DNA of 59,768 nt from contig JACNGQ010000324.1 of the NCBI GenBank assembly GCA_014384025.1, positions 2,295 through 62,062 on the forward strand. Reading direction: 5' to 3'. The stretch's first letter is position 1, and the number at the start of each line of letters is the position of its first letter. The translations under genes were made by a program, and so were the position numbers. Shown here piece by piece: positions 19,901 through 27,673 of the stretch. The notes under the pieces were generated by a model that searched no databases, was not told where the DNA came from, and saw only the letters and a program-made list of their open reading frames with translations. The stretch comes from Planctomycetota bacterium (GTDB lineage: Bacteria; Planctomycetota; Phycisphaerae; Sedimentisphaerales; Anaerobacaceae).

Positions 19901-20426
19901 TTACGGGCGATAGCACAGCGATTTCATTATCATAACCGGTTCTCTCTATTCCCGTGTTGCACTTGTGGTTAACGGGCAGCCCGAGTTGGCCGCGTTTGCG
20001 TTTGAGTAGCAGCAGCTTCTCGAAATCGAGAAGTGGATTGGAAAGCAGTGCATCAGATTGGAACTTCTTAAGGTTGTGTGCGAGTTTCAGCACATCTGCT
20101 CTGACTGAATTGTCACCAAGATTTAAAGAGTCGAGGATAAAATCACATGATTTTTCCAGATTATCCAGGGATTCGAAATAATATTGGCCTTTTGGATATC
20201 TTTGCCCAAACGTTTCGGTAAGGTCTTTAATGGCCAGATGAAGGGATTCAAAATTAAAACTGTGTACATATCGTACAGCCTCATTATAATCAGGAGAAGA
20301 TGATTGTGTCTGTGCATCGGCTGTTCTGGCAGTGAATATTGCAGTAGAAATGATTGCTGTGATAAAGAAAGTAAGACTAAAGCTTTGAAAAGGCATGTTT
20401 TTGAAGCTGATGGTTTTTACTTTCAT
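16977..20426 (-). CDS. HzsA-like propeller/cytochrome c fused to a formylglycine-generating-enzyme-like (SUMF1) domain
   Basis: This 1,149-residue exported protein joins two modules. After a signal peptide (about residues 12-38) and a helical region comes a TolB-like beta-propeller (about 165-480, FSRWDYTG and MVMNPDGTGQ), then a region resembling the hydrazine synthase alpha subunit with two haem c sites, CVGCH (594-598) and CISCH (644-648). Residues about 848-1128 are a SUMF1/FGE-type domain: VRISAGNFFMGD, LPTEAQWEYACRA, NPWGLYDMHGNACEW, VVRGGSWCDRP and NVGFRVICL. FGEs oxidise the sulfatase Cys to formylglycine, and two Cys-type sulfatases lie just downstream. Cys1097 and Cys1103 lie in the active-site region, but their spacing differs from canonical FGEs, so activity is uncertain. 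HzsA-like does not mean hydrazine synthesis. Confidence 0.88.
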   Translation of the reverse strand: MKVKTISFKNMPFQSFSLTFFITAIISTAIFTARTADAQTQSSSPDYNEAVRYVHSFNFESLHLAIKDLTETFGQRYPKGQYYFESLDNLEKSCDFILDSLNLGDNSVRADVLKLAHNLKKFQSDALLSNPLLDFEKLLLLKRKRGQLGLPVNHKCNTGIERTGYDNEIAVLSPVNTNGILQTLFRPSGGQFVGEIDLHFDADKLLFTMPMGKSWQIFEINADGSSLRQVSRGQHQEDVDNFDGCYLPDGRIVFSSTASYTGVPCWHGKERACSIYLMDADGGNMRQLCFDQDLDLHPAVLPTGQVIFSRWDYTGPMHIYLRPLMVMNPDGTGQRAVYGSNSYWPNALYYPRGIPGSPNKIVAIIAGYHGVPRMGELGIFDITKGWYQADGVVQRILGRGQPVKTVIRDNLVDKSWPKFLHPYPLSEKYFLVASQVNRKSPWGIYLVDVFDNMLPIHMLSKYDFFEPIPLIKTPRPPAIPDRVDLKQQDAVVYLHDVYAGPGLVGVPRGTVKKLRIVAYHFGYPGMAGPDKIGCGGPWEVMRIIGTVPLHEDGSAMFSVPANTPLTVQALDEQGKAVQLMRSWFTAMPGETVSCVGCHEQPKQIPIIHNRLAAGRPPVEIEPWYGPPRGLDFERDVQPVLDKYCISCHNGREPPDRKNIADLRSERFVKNYSGRELTKLGATRLHSTVLKALGGTKVRYTPAYEALIPYIRRVNIEDHVGMLTPGEYHADTSELIQLLSKGHYNVQLDNEAWERLVTWIDLNGPCHGTWGEVGPIPDRADERRCELNRLFGGPKDNPEQVPQIHPLSYEPIEPVPIPETKAGHIAQRPDSHTSLRRQQSAGAFEKTIKLGNGVKMKLVRISAGNFFMGDLNGEPDEYPIAQVSINRDFWMGICEVNNEQYHLFDPSHNSGYFTKRFQGPDGPGMSLEGPNQPVVRVSWEQAFAFCGWLSKKTGLEFTLPTEAQWEYACRADSKQPLSYGDMDTDFSLWANVADKSLSVRPGPTGGLESSIVAHFGKGILESAVFGGNVLCDLSFDDGTVATADVGSYQPNPWGLYDMHGNACEWTRTTYKPYPYNTDDGRDYPAETGKKVVRGGSWCDRPKRCRSAFRLSYPAWQRVHNVGFRVICLTNEPKTINILSVKDIKLEETID

Positions 20427-20836
20427 TGTTGTTAATTGGCGTATTTTTTATGTGCCTGTTCGTTGTATTTGCTGCTACTTTATGTCTTAATGGAAATATC
20501 CGTCAAAAATCATCCACTCCTCTACAGATGGTTTTGGTGTTTCTCGAACTGCCCATCTATCTTCCCCATCCGGGTTGACCTTTAAGAAGTGGCTAACAGT
20601 TTAATATTAGCTCGATTTTAATATATAATTATATGCGGACTCGTCACGTTAAGCAATCGAAAAATACGGCAAAGACCTCATAGGGAGTGAAAACAGCGAA
20701 ATGGCTGCATTTGATACAGAGCTTAGGGGAAGCGGTGAAATTTTCAGTAATTGATAAAGCGGATTTGAATTGGCAGATTATTTATTGCCATATCAAATAA
20801 GCCCACCCATCAGAGGGTGAGCTTATTATTTAGGAT
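20427..20836. other. Gene-free stretch: leader of the HzsA-like gene and terminator of the TPR gene
   Basis: The left part is the upstream region of the large cytochrome gene and the right end holds the hairpin described separately. On the minus strand a 35-codon stretch without an obvious start (about 20503 to 20610) reads like a protein tail, with VNPDGEDRWAVRETPKPSVEEW and a natural TAA end. I cannot assign it to a family, and it may be chance or a gene remnant. No other coding or structured feature is visible. Confidence 0.4.
20796..20827 (-). terminator. Stem-loop terminator after the TPR gene
   Basis: A long inverted repeat pairs AATAAGC-C-CACCC with GGGTG-A-GCTTATT around a six-base loop: 12 base pairs with one mismatch. 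It lies about ten bases beyond the stop of the minus-strand TPR gene. In that direction the 3' arm ends in ATTT rather than a long T run, so it is a strong hairpin but an imperfect intrinsic terminator. Confidence 0.65.
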
Positions 20837-21817
20837 TTATCTTGTTGTTTTAAGGTCTTTATCCACAGCTATTGCAACCGGCCTGGATATGGTCTGCTTG
20901 TTAGTGCGGATTTCTTCGATATGCTGTTCGAGCTTTGTGAATAAAGCCAGATTACCTGATTTTCTCACTGAGGTTAACGCCTTTTCAAACAGTTTCTCTG
21001 AATTGGCGTAGTTTCGCTTTGCATGACAGATTCTTGCCTTGGTCAACCAGCTCGGAGCTACAAGGTGGTGTTCCGGCCCGTAGATACTTTCCTGTTTTGC
21101 TATTGTACGGTCAATCAGCTCTTCTGCTTCATCGTGCCTTCCCTGTAGAGTATATAGTTTTGCTACATTACCCAGAACGTTTGCTGTGTAAAGGTGGTCT
21201 GGCCCGTAACTGATATTTATGAATGCCATGGCCTTGTTATAATAATTTTCGGCTTCCTTATAATCACCCTTTGCAACGAAAATGGCGGCAATATCTACCC
21301 AGAATGGAGCCAATGCCTTATCATTTTCAGTATGACTTTCAAGCATAATAGTCATTGCTTCTTCCAGGGCGTTTTCGGCTTTGATATAGTTACCCTGCTC
21401 TGTATAGATTGAACCTAAAGTTCTCAATGTGTAAGCCACATAGGGATGGCTTTTAAAAAGGACTTTTTTCTGTAATTCCAGGCCCTGCTCGCACATATTT
21501 TGTGCATCAAAGAGCTTGTTTTGGCTTTTATAAAGTGTCGCCAAATCAATCAGGCACATAGAAAGTTCAGAATCTGATTCGCCTTTGCTTTTCGCCAACG
21601 TTAATGCCTGCTCTGCCAATGGCTGTGCTTTTGTGTATTCTCCATAAGCCATATACACTCTTGCCATTGATCTGAGTGTTTTGCACGAAAGAGCTTTTTT
21701 GGCCTGCTGTGGCTCTCCGAAGGCTATACTCTCTATAATTAGAATTATAAAGGTAAGTACAAGGAAACGATTTTTACGCACACCGATTATTTGATTTTTT
21801 TCATTCTTGCTTGTCAT
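20837..21817 (-). CDS. Secreted or membrane-anchored tetratricopeptide-repeat protein
   Basis: This 326-residue protein has an N-terminal hydrophobic segment (about residues 17-34, RFLVLTFIILIIESIAFG) serving as signal peptide or anchor. The rest is a run of about six TPR units of 42 residues, of the kinesin-light-chain type. Visible units include MARVYMAYGEYTKAQPLAEQ, LGSIYTEQGNYIKAENALEE and VAKLYTLQGRHDEAEELIDR. TPR arrays bind other proteins; no catalytic part is present. No clear ribosome site precedes the ATG. It is divergent from the S41 protease gene and upstream of the HzsA-like gene in direction, separated from it by a hairpin, so it is probably its own transcription unit. Partner unknown. 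Confidence 0.85.
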   Translation of the reverse strand: MTSKNEKNQIIGVRKNRFLVLTFIILIIESIAFGEPQQAKKALSCKTLRSMARVYMAYGEYTKAQPLAEQALTLAKSKGESDSELSMCLIDLATLYKSQNKLFDAQNMCEQGLELQKKVLFKSHPYVAYTLRTLGSIYTEQGNYIKAENALEEAMTIMLESHTENDKALAPFWVDIAAIFVAKGDYKEAENYYNKAMAFINISYGPDHLYTANVLGNVAKLYTLQGRHDEAEELIDRTIAKQESIYGPEHHLVAPSWLTKARICHAKRNYANSEKLFEKALTSVRKSGNLALFTKLEQHIEEIRTNKQTISRPVAIAVDKDLKTTR

Positions 21818-22178
21818 TATATTATGTCTCTATTTTCGCCCTATAATCTTATGGTTAATTCAGAAGAACTGTAGCTTTGTTAGCTATCTAAAACATAATA
21901 ATCGTTTCTGATAACGACAAATTTCACGGACGTTTTTTTACGATAAAACACTCGAAAGTAGTATGGAGTATCTGTCTCGTATTCCCTGCTTAATGTTTTC
22001 GGACTTTCCTTTTGTCATTTCCGAGAAATATAGAATAGACCTTTCTCTGATTTCTATGATTTTAGGCTTTAATGCCTTTGCCCGGCTTTCGATAAAAAAG
22101 CAATATTCTGAGGGCTTTCGTATGCCGATAGTGATTTAAGGTGTTTAGCTTAATCCTTCAAATGAGAGATGGGTTCTA
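21818..22178. other. Divergent intergenic region between the TPR and S41 protease genes
   Basis: The stretch separates two divergent genes and should contain both promoters. It is AT-rich. I see no open frame with a ribosome site, no long inverted repeat and no recognisable riboswitch, and I cannot name a convincing -35/-10 pair. Confidence 0.5.
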
Positions 22179-24335
22179 ATGTCTGAATTTGGCCAGGACA
22201 AACATTATAGGTCGTTTACCTTTTTGCTAATGTTGATTGTGTTCTTCGCGGTCTTATGTGGATACAACAACGTGGTTACCGGCCAGATGCCCGAAGCTGC
22301 ATTAGCGGTTGACTCGGCCTGCGATAAGATATTGAAAGGCGATTTCGAAAGTGCTCAGGAGATTGTTCGTAAATCGATTGCTGTTCAAAGCATAGATATC
22401 AGACAACTTGGAATAATTATCGATGAATATGTGGCCATTCAGGCCCGGCGGGATGCTCATCAAAATGATATCTATCTGGAGCAAAAAAGCGAACTTGATA
22501 AGCTTAAAGAAGAAGGCTTTCCAAAAGACATTGATGACGTTGGTAAAGTTTTTACTGTTGCGCTGAAGGCTTTAGAGTATTCCAACAAGGAACAGGGACA
22601 AGCCTTGCTTAATGATCCTTATGTACAACAAACCGTCCGGCAAGCCAAGCTCCTCGCTGCCGAATACGAATCACAAGGTAGATGGCTCGATGCATACGCA
22701 ATATGCTATGATAAGTTGGCGTTAATGTACGAAGACGACGACAAGTACTCGGCCTATGCTAAATTGCTTCAGGAGAAGGCCGATATTGCGGCATTTTTGC
22801 AAGACAGTCCATGCGAGACTTGCCAGGAGCGTTATGATGGCATAGATAAGCAAATGTTCATTAAGGCAGTTGATTTTCTGGATTCAAGTTACGTTAGTAT
22901 TATTGATTATCGCAGTATGGCAATTAAAGGTATCAATCGCTGTAAATTGTTAGCGGACATAATAAGCAATCCATATATCGAGATGAAGAATAAGATACGA
23001 GATACACGATCTCAAGCATACATGGCAGTCCTGACTGGTATGTTGGATGAATTGAATGAATCTCAGGTATCAATAAGTAAGGATAAATTAGTAGGTGTTT
23101 TTGAGCGGGTTTTAGCAATGAATGAATCTCAGCTTGGAGGCATGGGATTGCCGCCGGCTTTACTTGTTGTGCAGTTTGCAAATGGAGCCTTGTCTTCGCT
23201 TGACCCTTATACAGTTATCTACTGGCCCAGTCAGGCAAAGAAACTTGAAAAAGCGTTGACCAATCAGTTTATCGGTATTGGCATAAGGTTTTCGAAAGAA
23301 GATGAATCTCCGAAAGTGTTGACCGTATTGCCTGATACACCGGCATACCACTCGGGTCTTGAGGCCGGAGATGTAATTGTAGCGGTTGATGGTGTTGGGA
23401 TGGGCAGAATGTCTCCTAACTGTGTGGCTCAGAGTATTGCCGGTCCGGAGGGCACAAAAGTGACTCTGACGGTTAGGCATGAAGGTGAAGATAAAACTCG
23501 GGATATTACCTTACATAGAACCAGCATAGTCGTTTCTTCAATCCGCGGCTGGCAAAGAAACGAAACTGATGAATGGCGGTATATGATTGATGCTTTTAAT
23601 AAGATCGGCTACATTCGCATTAGCTGTTTTGATTCGAGGACGGTTGACGATTTCGAGAGAACACTTATACAGCTTGAGAAACAGGGATTAAAGGGTTTGA
23701 TTCTGGACCTGCGTTCCAATCCGGGCGGACTTTTGAATGGTGCAATCGAAATAGCAGACATGTTTATTAAAGAAGGATTAATTGCGAGGATACAACCACG
23801 ATGTGGAATGCCGACTTATGTATCAGCAAACAGGGAAAAAACACATCCTGACTATCCGCTGGTTGTACTCATAGACCGTTATACAGCGAGTTCTGCGGAA
23901 ATACTGTCAGGAGTCTTACAGGAACCAAAGCATAACAGGGCAACCATTATCGGTGAAAGAAGCTATGGCAAGAGCAGTGTGCAGTCAATAGTAAACCATA
24001 TCGGTGAGGGGGCAAAACTAAAATACACGACCGCGTATTATTATTTGCCATCAGGACAAAAGATAAAGAACCGCCACACGGATACAAAGCTAAGCAGTGA
24101 AGACTGGGGGGTTTTACCGGATGTTAATGTAAAACTACGAAGCGCTGAGCTTCGGAATATGGCCAAAATGCAGAGGGCGAATGAGTTGACGGTAAAAGGC
24201 GGCCTTAACAATGGTTCTAATGTTCAAAGGTTTTCAAGTCGGGAAACAATAGATGGCGATCCGCAACTGGCAACAGGAATACTGGTCTTAAAGAGCAAAA
24301 TGATAGAATCCGGCCGTAGGCTGGCTTTGAATTGA
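22179..24335 (+). CDS. S41-family C-terminal processing protease with PDZ domain and long N-terminal extension
   Basis: This 718-residue exported serine protease has an N-terminal membrane/signal segment (about residues 11-30). A helical extension of some 320 residues precedes the protease and has one CETC pair (212-215). The PDZ domain (about 360-450; GIGIRFSKEDE, SGLEAGDVIVAVDG) selects C-terminal tails. The S41 core includes LKGLILDLRSNPGGLL, the nucleophile region TASSAEIL (Ser571 or Ser572) and the general base Lys598 in SYGKSS, so the Ser-Lys dyad is intact. Substrates of this family are periplasmic proteins such as lipoproteins and cell-wall enzymes. The extension resembles Tsp/CtpA relatives in size but is not recognisable as a known domain. 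The gene ends 108 bases before lexA and is separated from it by that gene's own promoter. Confidence 0.92.
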   Translation: MSEFGQDKHYRSFTFLLMLIVFFAVLCGYNNVVTGQMPEAALAVDSACDKILKGDFESAQEIVRKSIAVQSIDIRQLGIIIDEYVAIQARRDAHQNDIYLEQKSELDKLKEEGFPKDIDDVGKVFTVALKALEYSNKEQGQALLNDPYVQQTVRQAKLLAAEYESQGRWLDAYAICYDKLALMYEDDDKYSAYAKLLQEKADIAAFLQDSPCETCQERYDGIDKQMFIKAVDFLDSSYVSIIDYRSMAIKGINRCKLLADIISNPYIEMKNKIRDTRSQAYMAVLTGMLDELNESQVSISKDKLVGVFERVLAMNESQLGGMGLPPALLVVQFANGALSSLDPYTVIYWPSQAKKLEKALTNQFIGIGIRFSKEDESPKVLTVLPDTPAYHSGLEAGDVIVAVDGVGMGRMSPNCVAQSIAGPEGTKVTLTVRHEGEDKTRDITLHRTSIVVSSIRGWQRNETDEWRYMIDAFNKIGYIRISCFDSRTVDDFERTLIQLEKQGLKGLILDLRSNPGGLLNGAIEIADMFIKEGLIARIQPRCGMPTYVSANREKTHPDYPLVVLIDRYTASSAEILSGVLQEPKHNRATIIGERSYGKSSVQSIVNHIGEGAKLKYTTAYYYLPSGQKIKNRHTDTKLSSEDWGVLPDVNVKLRSAELRNMAKMQRANELTVKGGLNNGSNVQRFSSRETIDGDPQLATGILVLKSKMIESGRRLALN

Positions 24336-24386
24336 CACCGCTCCTGTGTTCGGCGAAGATTTCTTTCGATTTATATATTTTTTTTC

Positions 24387-24415
24387 TTGATTATATGGTC
24401 AAATAACCATATATT
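24387..24415 (+). promoter_or_regulatory. Sigma-70-type promoter of the lexA operon
   Basis: TTGATT (-35) and TATATT (-10) are separated by exactly 17 bases, 29 bases upstream of the lexA start codon. The spacer and the first -10 bases are occupied by the palindrome listed separately, which fits repression by steric block. Confidence 0.65.
24392..24413. promoter_or_regulatory. Probable LexA operator (perfect 8+8 palindrome with 6-base spacer)
   Basis: TATATGGT and ACCATATA form a perfect inverted repeat around CAAATA. It lies between the -35 and -10 boxes directly ahead of lexA, where autorepression is expected. The half-site differs from the enterobacterial CTGT-N8-ACAG, the Gram-positive GAAC-N4-GTTC and the alphaproteobacterial GTTC-N7-GTTC boxes. 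The assignment rests on position and symmetry only. Confidence 0.6.
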
Positions 24416-24443
24416 GTAATAAGTTTATTTAAGAAGGGCGATT

Positions 24444-25058
24444 ATGGAACCGCTGACAGAAAAACAGCTAAAGGTGTTAAGTTTTATCGAAAAGCGGCTA
24501 AAGGATAATAAGCCGCCGAGTCAAAGGGAAGTGGCTGAGCACTTTTCTCTTGCTCAAAATGCAGCTTATCAGCTTATCAATTATCTCAGGAACAAGGGAT
24601 ATTTAGTAAATCTGGGCGGCCATCGGGGAGTTAGACTCTCAAAGGAATATCTCGAAAAGAAAAGGCAAACCGATGGCATTCCGGTTGTAGGTAGAGTGGC
24701 AGCAGGTGAGCCAATATTAGCTGAGGAAAATATCGAAGGGTATTTTGGGCTGAAGGAGTTGTTTGGCCGGTCTATGGATAGATTTATTCTAAAGATTGTC
24801 GGTGATAGCATGGTTGATGAAGGTATTATGGATGGTGACTATGTAGTGGTGCAGCCCCGTCAAAAAATTGAAAACGGCCAAATCGGTGTGGTGCTGGTGG
24901 ATGATGAGGCTACCATTAAAAGAATATATATCCAGCGAGATCGGATAGCACTGGAACCGGCCAATAAGGCAGCAGGATATAAGACTAAATATATAAGACG
25001 GGGCCAGATGAATGTTCGTATAATTGGTAAGGTAACAGGCTGCTTTAGAATGTTGTAA
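24444..25058 (+). CDS. lexA: LexA SOS repressor
   Basis: This 204-residue protein is a full-length LexA. Residues 1-70 form the winged HTH (EPLTEKQLKVLSFIEKRLKD, then PPSQREVAEHFSLAQNAAYQLI and GYLVNLGGHRGVRL). The Ala87-Gly88 bond in RVAAGEP is the self-cleavage site. The S24 peptidase domain supplies the nucleophile Ser122 (GDSM) and Lys159 (EATIKRIY). With RecA filaments it would cleave itself and release SOS genes. An aagaaggg ribosome site precedes the ATG. The recognition helix (around QNAAYQLINYL) differs from that of E. coli, consistent with the different palindrome in its promoter. It heads a four-gene operon with DUF72, umuD and umuC. A chromosome may encode a second LexA elsewhere; this could be a paralogue serving only the cassette. 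Confidence 0.93.
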   Translation: MEPLTEKQLKVLSFIEKRLKDNKPPSQREVAEHFSLAQNAAYQLINYLRNKGYLVNLGGHRGVRLSKEYLEKKRQTDGIPVVGRVAAGEPILAEENIEGYFGLKELFGRSMDRFILKIVGDSMVDEGIMDGDYVVVQPRQKIENGQIGVVLVDDEATIKRIYIQRDRIALEPANKAAGYKTKYIRRGQMNVRIIGKVTGCFRML

Positions 25059-25072
25059 AAAAGGGGTAACGG

Positions 25073-25933
25073 ATGGCCGGTCGGGTTTACATAGGCATAG
25101 CGGGTTGGTCGTATCCGGACTGGAAGGGGATAGTATATACGAGTTCGAAGATTGACCAGCTTGAGTATATAAGCGGGTTTGTGGATTGTTTGGAGATTAA
25201 CAGCACTTTTTACCGGCCACCGTTTGAGAAAACGACAAAATCATGGCTGGAGAAGACTTCAAGGCGTTCGGATTTTTTCTTTACAGCAAAACTGCACCGA
25301 AGCTTTACTCATGAAGGCAAGATAGATACGGAAATCGTAAAGCATTTCCATAGAGGCTTTAAACCTTTTCTCGAAGCAGACAAGCTAAGGCATCTACTGG
25401 TCCAATTCAGATATGACTTCGATGATACCAGCCGGAATCGACAGCATTTAACTGAGATAGTGGGAAATTTTTCTGATGCGTTTAATCTGGTGGTAGAAGT
25501 AAGACACAAATCATGGCAAATGCCGGATGCTTTGAAATTTTTAGAAGGGCTCGGAGTTTCGATTTGCAATATTGACTATCCTACGACCTGGAACTCGTTT
25601 GATATGCAGCAATGCACTGTAGGAAAGAATGGTTATTTCAGGATGCACGGCAGGAATGCAGAAAAGTGGTTCAGCAAGGCAGGCAGAGATGAGACTTATG
25701 ACTATTATTACAATGAGGATGAGCTTGTTCAAATAAAGCAGAGGGTTGATGAATTAGCCAAAGCTTTTGAAACGCTTACTGTTATTGCAAATAATCATTA
25801 TCGGGGCGCTGAGCTTGCCAATGCACTTGAGCTAAAGGTCTTGATCAGCGGCCAAAAACAAACTGTTCCCGAAGGGCTTTTGAGGACCTATCCGAATCTG
25901 GCAAGAATAGCCTTAAATAAGCAGCTTTTTTAA
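25073..25933 (+). CDS. DUF72 (YecE-like) protein inside the SOS operon
   Basis: This 286-residue soluble protein is a complete member of the DUF72/YecE family, which has a TIM-barrel-like fold and no established reaction. Typical features are YIGIAGWSYPDWKGIVY at the N-terminus, LEINSTFYRPP (about residues 39-49), FTAKLHRSFTH, LLVQFRYDF, VVEVRHKSW (about 142-150) and YFRMHGRN. The start has an aaggggt ribosome site and lies 14 bases after the lexA stop; umuD begins seven bases after its own stop. Tight packing between lexA and umuD implies co-expression during DNA damage and suggests a repair or nucleic-acid role. That is context only; nothing in the sequence shows a catalytic mechanism. Confidence 0.9.
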   Translation: MAGRVYIGIAGWSYPDWKGIVYTSSKIDQLEYISGFVDCLEINSTFYRPPFEKTTKSWLEKTSRRSDFFFTAKLHRSFTHEGKIDTEIVKHFHRGFKPFLEADKLRHLLVQFRYDFDDTSRNRQHLTEIVGNFSDAFNLVVEVRHKSWQMPDALKFLEGLGVSICNIDYPTTWNSFDMQQCTVGKNGYFRMHGRNAEKWFSKAGRDETYDYYYNEDELVQIKQRVDELAKAFETLTVIANNHYRGAELANALELKVLISGQKQTVPEGLLRTYPNLARIALNKQLF

Positions 25934-25940
25934 TCAGGAT

Positions 25941-26372
25941 ATGAAAATAAAAAAAGAAGTAATCTGTATGCCGGACTTGTCGACAAAGTATCGACAATCT
26001 TTTTTTGAGGCGGTAGTTCCGGCGGGATTCCCGTCGCCAGCCGCTGACTATGAGGAGGACAAGCTCGACTTAAACAGGTATTTGATTAAAAATCCGGCAG
26101 CGACATTTTTTGTAAGGGTCGCCGGCTATTCTATGATGGGAGCCGGGATTTATTCAGGTGATCTTCTGGTAGTTGACCGCAGTCTTGAACCAAGAGATAA
26201 AAGCGTCGTTATTGCTATCATAGACGGTGAGTTGACCGTCAAAAGAATCAGAATACGGAAAAATAAAATAACTTTGGAGCCGGAAAATGAAAACTACTCT
26301 GTCCGGCAAATCACGGAAGACACCGACTTTCAGGTATGGGGGGTAGTAACGAATGTTATACACGCATTATGA
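25941..26372 (+). CDS. umuD: UmuD-like S24 peptidase, polymerase V subunit
   Basis: This 143-residue protein would be the regulatory subunit of translesion polymerase V. The cleavage region reads [14 protein letters not shown], close to the well-known UmuD sequence, with Ala28-Gly29 as the scissile bond. The catalytic Ser64 lies in GYSMMGAGI and Lys101 in LTVKRIRI. RecA-stimulated self-cleavage to UmuD' is therefore expected. A second ATG nine codons in, with agaag eight bases ahead, could be the true start; the length from either fits the family. Its final ATGA overlaps the umuC start, so the two subunits are translationally coupled. Confidence 0.93.
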   Translation: MKIKKEVICMPDLSTKYRQSFFEAVVPAGFPSPAADYEEDKLDLNRYLIKNPAATFFVRVAGYSMMGAGIYSGDLLVVDRSLEPRDKSVVIAIIDGELTVKRIRIRKNKITLEPENENYSVRQITEDTDFQVWGVVTNVIHAL

Positions 26373-27625
26373 AAGAGATATTTGCCTTAGTTGACTGTAA
26401 TAACTTCTATGCTTCCTGCGAGCGGGTGTTTAATCCTAAACTGGAAGGCAGGCCGATAGTGGTATTATCAAACAACGACGGCTGTGTTGTGGCCCGCTCA
26501 AATGAAGCAAAGGCTTTGGGTATAGGTATGGGGGTTCCCGCCTTTGAAATTGAAGAGAGTATGAGGAAAAATAATGTTGAGGTCTTTTCATCGAACTATA
26601 CTCTTTATGCCGATATGTCATCTCGTGTTATGGAAACTCTCTCGGTCTTTACTTCTGATATAGAGATATATTCGATTGACGAAGCTTTTTTGAACCTTGA
26701 TGGTTTTAACTGTTCTTTGACGGATTATGGCAGAAAGATGCGGCAAACCGTCAAACAATGGACCGGCATGCCGGTAACTGTAGGTATCGCCCGAACGAAA
26801 ACTCTGGCCAAGATAGCTAATAGAATCGCCAAAAAATCTACAAGAGAAAATGGAGTATTGGATTTGACCGATTCTTCTTGTCTGGATATGGTTCTGGCTG
26901 AAATTCCGGTGGAAAAAGTGTGGACGGTAGGTATAAAAACTGCCCTGAAATTAAAACGTGCAGGTATCAAAACCGCTCTTGCACTCAGTAATACGGATAT
27001 TGGATGGATTAGGCAGAAATTCGGAGTTGTAGGGGTGAGAACCGTTTATGAACTGCGCGGTATTAGCTGTTATCCGTTAGAGCAAAATCCTCCTGCTAAA
27101 AAATCGATTACCGTATCACGTATGTTTGGCAAGCCGGTAGAATCCGTTAAAGAGTTAAAAGAAGCCATCTCAAGTTACGCATCAAGAGCAGGGGAGAAGT
27201 TGAGAGGTCAGGGTTTAGCTGCAGGTGTGATGACGGTTTATGTTACGACCAGCCGCTTTATAGAGAATAAATATTTCAATTATAATACCGTTGAGTTTGC
27301 TGTTGCTACCAGCAATACGATAGAGTTGGTTCGCAACGCCTGCCGATGTATCGACAGGTTATATCGTAAGGGCTGTGTATTCAAGAAATGTGGGATTATA
27401 CTCAACGGCCTTGTGCCCGAAAACCAGGTCCAAAATGGTCTGTTTGATAACGTTGACAGATTGAAGGCTAAGCGGCTGATGCAGGCGGTAGATGCCATAA
27501 ACAACAGGTTAAACAGCCCTTTGCAGTGGGCCGCCGAAGGTTTAGGCCAGGCGTGGAAGGTGAAATTCAAAAGACGTTCTAATCGATATACGAGCTGCTG
27601 GGATGAACTTCCTGAAGTCGCATAG
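26369..27625 (+). CDS. umuC: UmuC-like Y-family DNA polymerase V catalytic subunit
   Basis: This 418-residue protein is a complete error-prone polymerase that copies damaged templates. I start at the ATG that overlaps the umuD stop as ATGA. An ATG 33 bases upstream adds 11 residues lying inside the umuD reading frame and is unlikely. Catalytic acids are Asp9 ([16 protein letters not shown]) and Asp104-Glu105 ([10 protein letters not shown]). The finger and thumb region [18 protein letters not shown] (about 139-156) and the little-finger region follow. QNGLF (355-359) matches a beta-clamp binding motif. Regulation would be through the LexA operator at the head of the operon. Confidence 0.94.
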   Translation: MKEIFALVDCNNFYASCERVFNPKLEGRPIVVLSNNDGCVVARSNEAKALGIGMGVPAFEIEESMRKNNVEVFSSNYTLYADMSSRVMETLSVFTSDIEIYSIDEAFLNLDGFNCSLTDYGRKMRQTVKQWTGMPVTVGIARTKTLAKIANRIAKKSTRENGVLDLTDSSCLDMVLAEIPVEKVWTVGIKTALKLKRAGIKTALALSNTDIGWIRQKFGVVGVRTVYELRGISCYPLEQNPPAKKSITVSRMFGKPVESVKELKEAISSYASRAGEKLRGQGLAAGVMTVYVTTSRFIENKYFNYNTVEFAVATSNTIELVRNACRCIDRLYRKGCVFKKCGIILNGLVPENQVQNGLFDNVDRLKAKRLMQAVDAINNRLNSPLQWAAEGLGQAWKVKFKRRSNRYTSCWDELPEVA

Positions 27626-27654
27626 GGCCGATAGGATATCGTTGGCAGCTATAC

Positions 27655-27673
27655 AAGCACAATTAGTGTTTTT
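27655..27673 (+). terminator. Weak intrinsic terminator of the lexA-umuDC operon
   Basis: A short stem (AAGCAC pairing with GTGTTT around AATTA, one G-T pair) leads straight into a T run. It lies 30 bases after the umuC stop and overlaps the end of the convergent tex gene. Confidence 0.4.

Noticed and set aside
16977-20426. Anammox hydrazine synthase
   Set aside because: Only the alpha-like propeller/cytochrome pattern is present. The beta and gamma subunits, hydrazine dehydrogenase and nitrite genes are absent, and such HzsA-like proteins are widespread in non-anammox planctomycetes.
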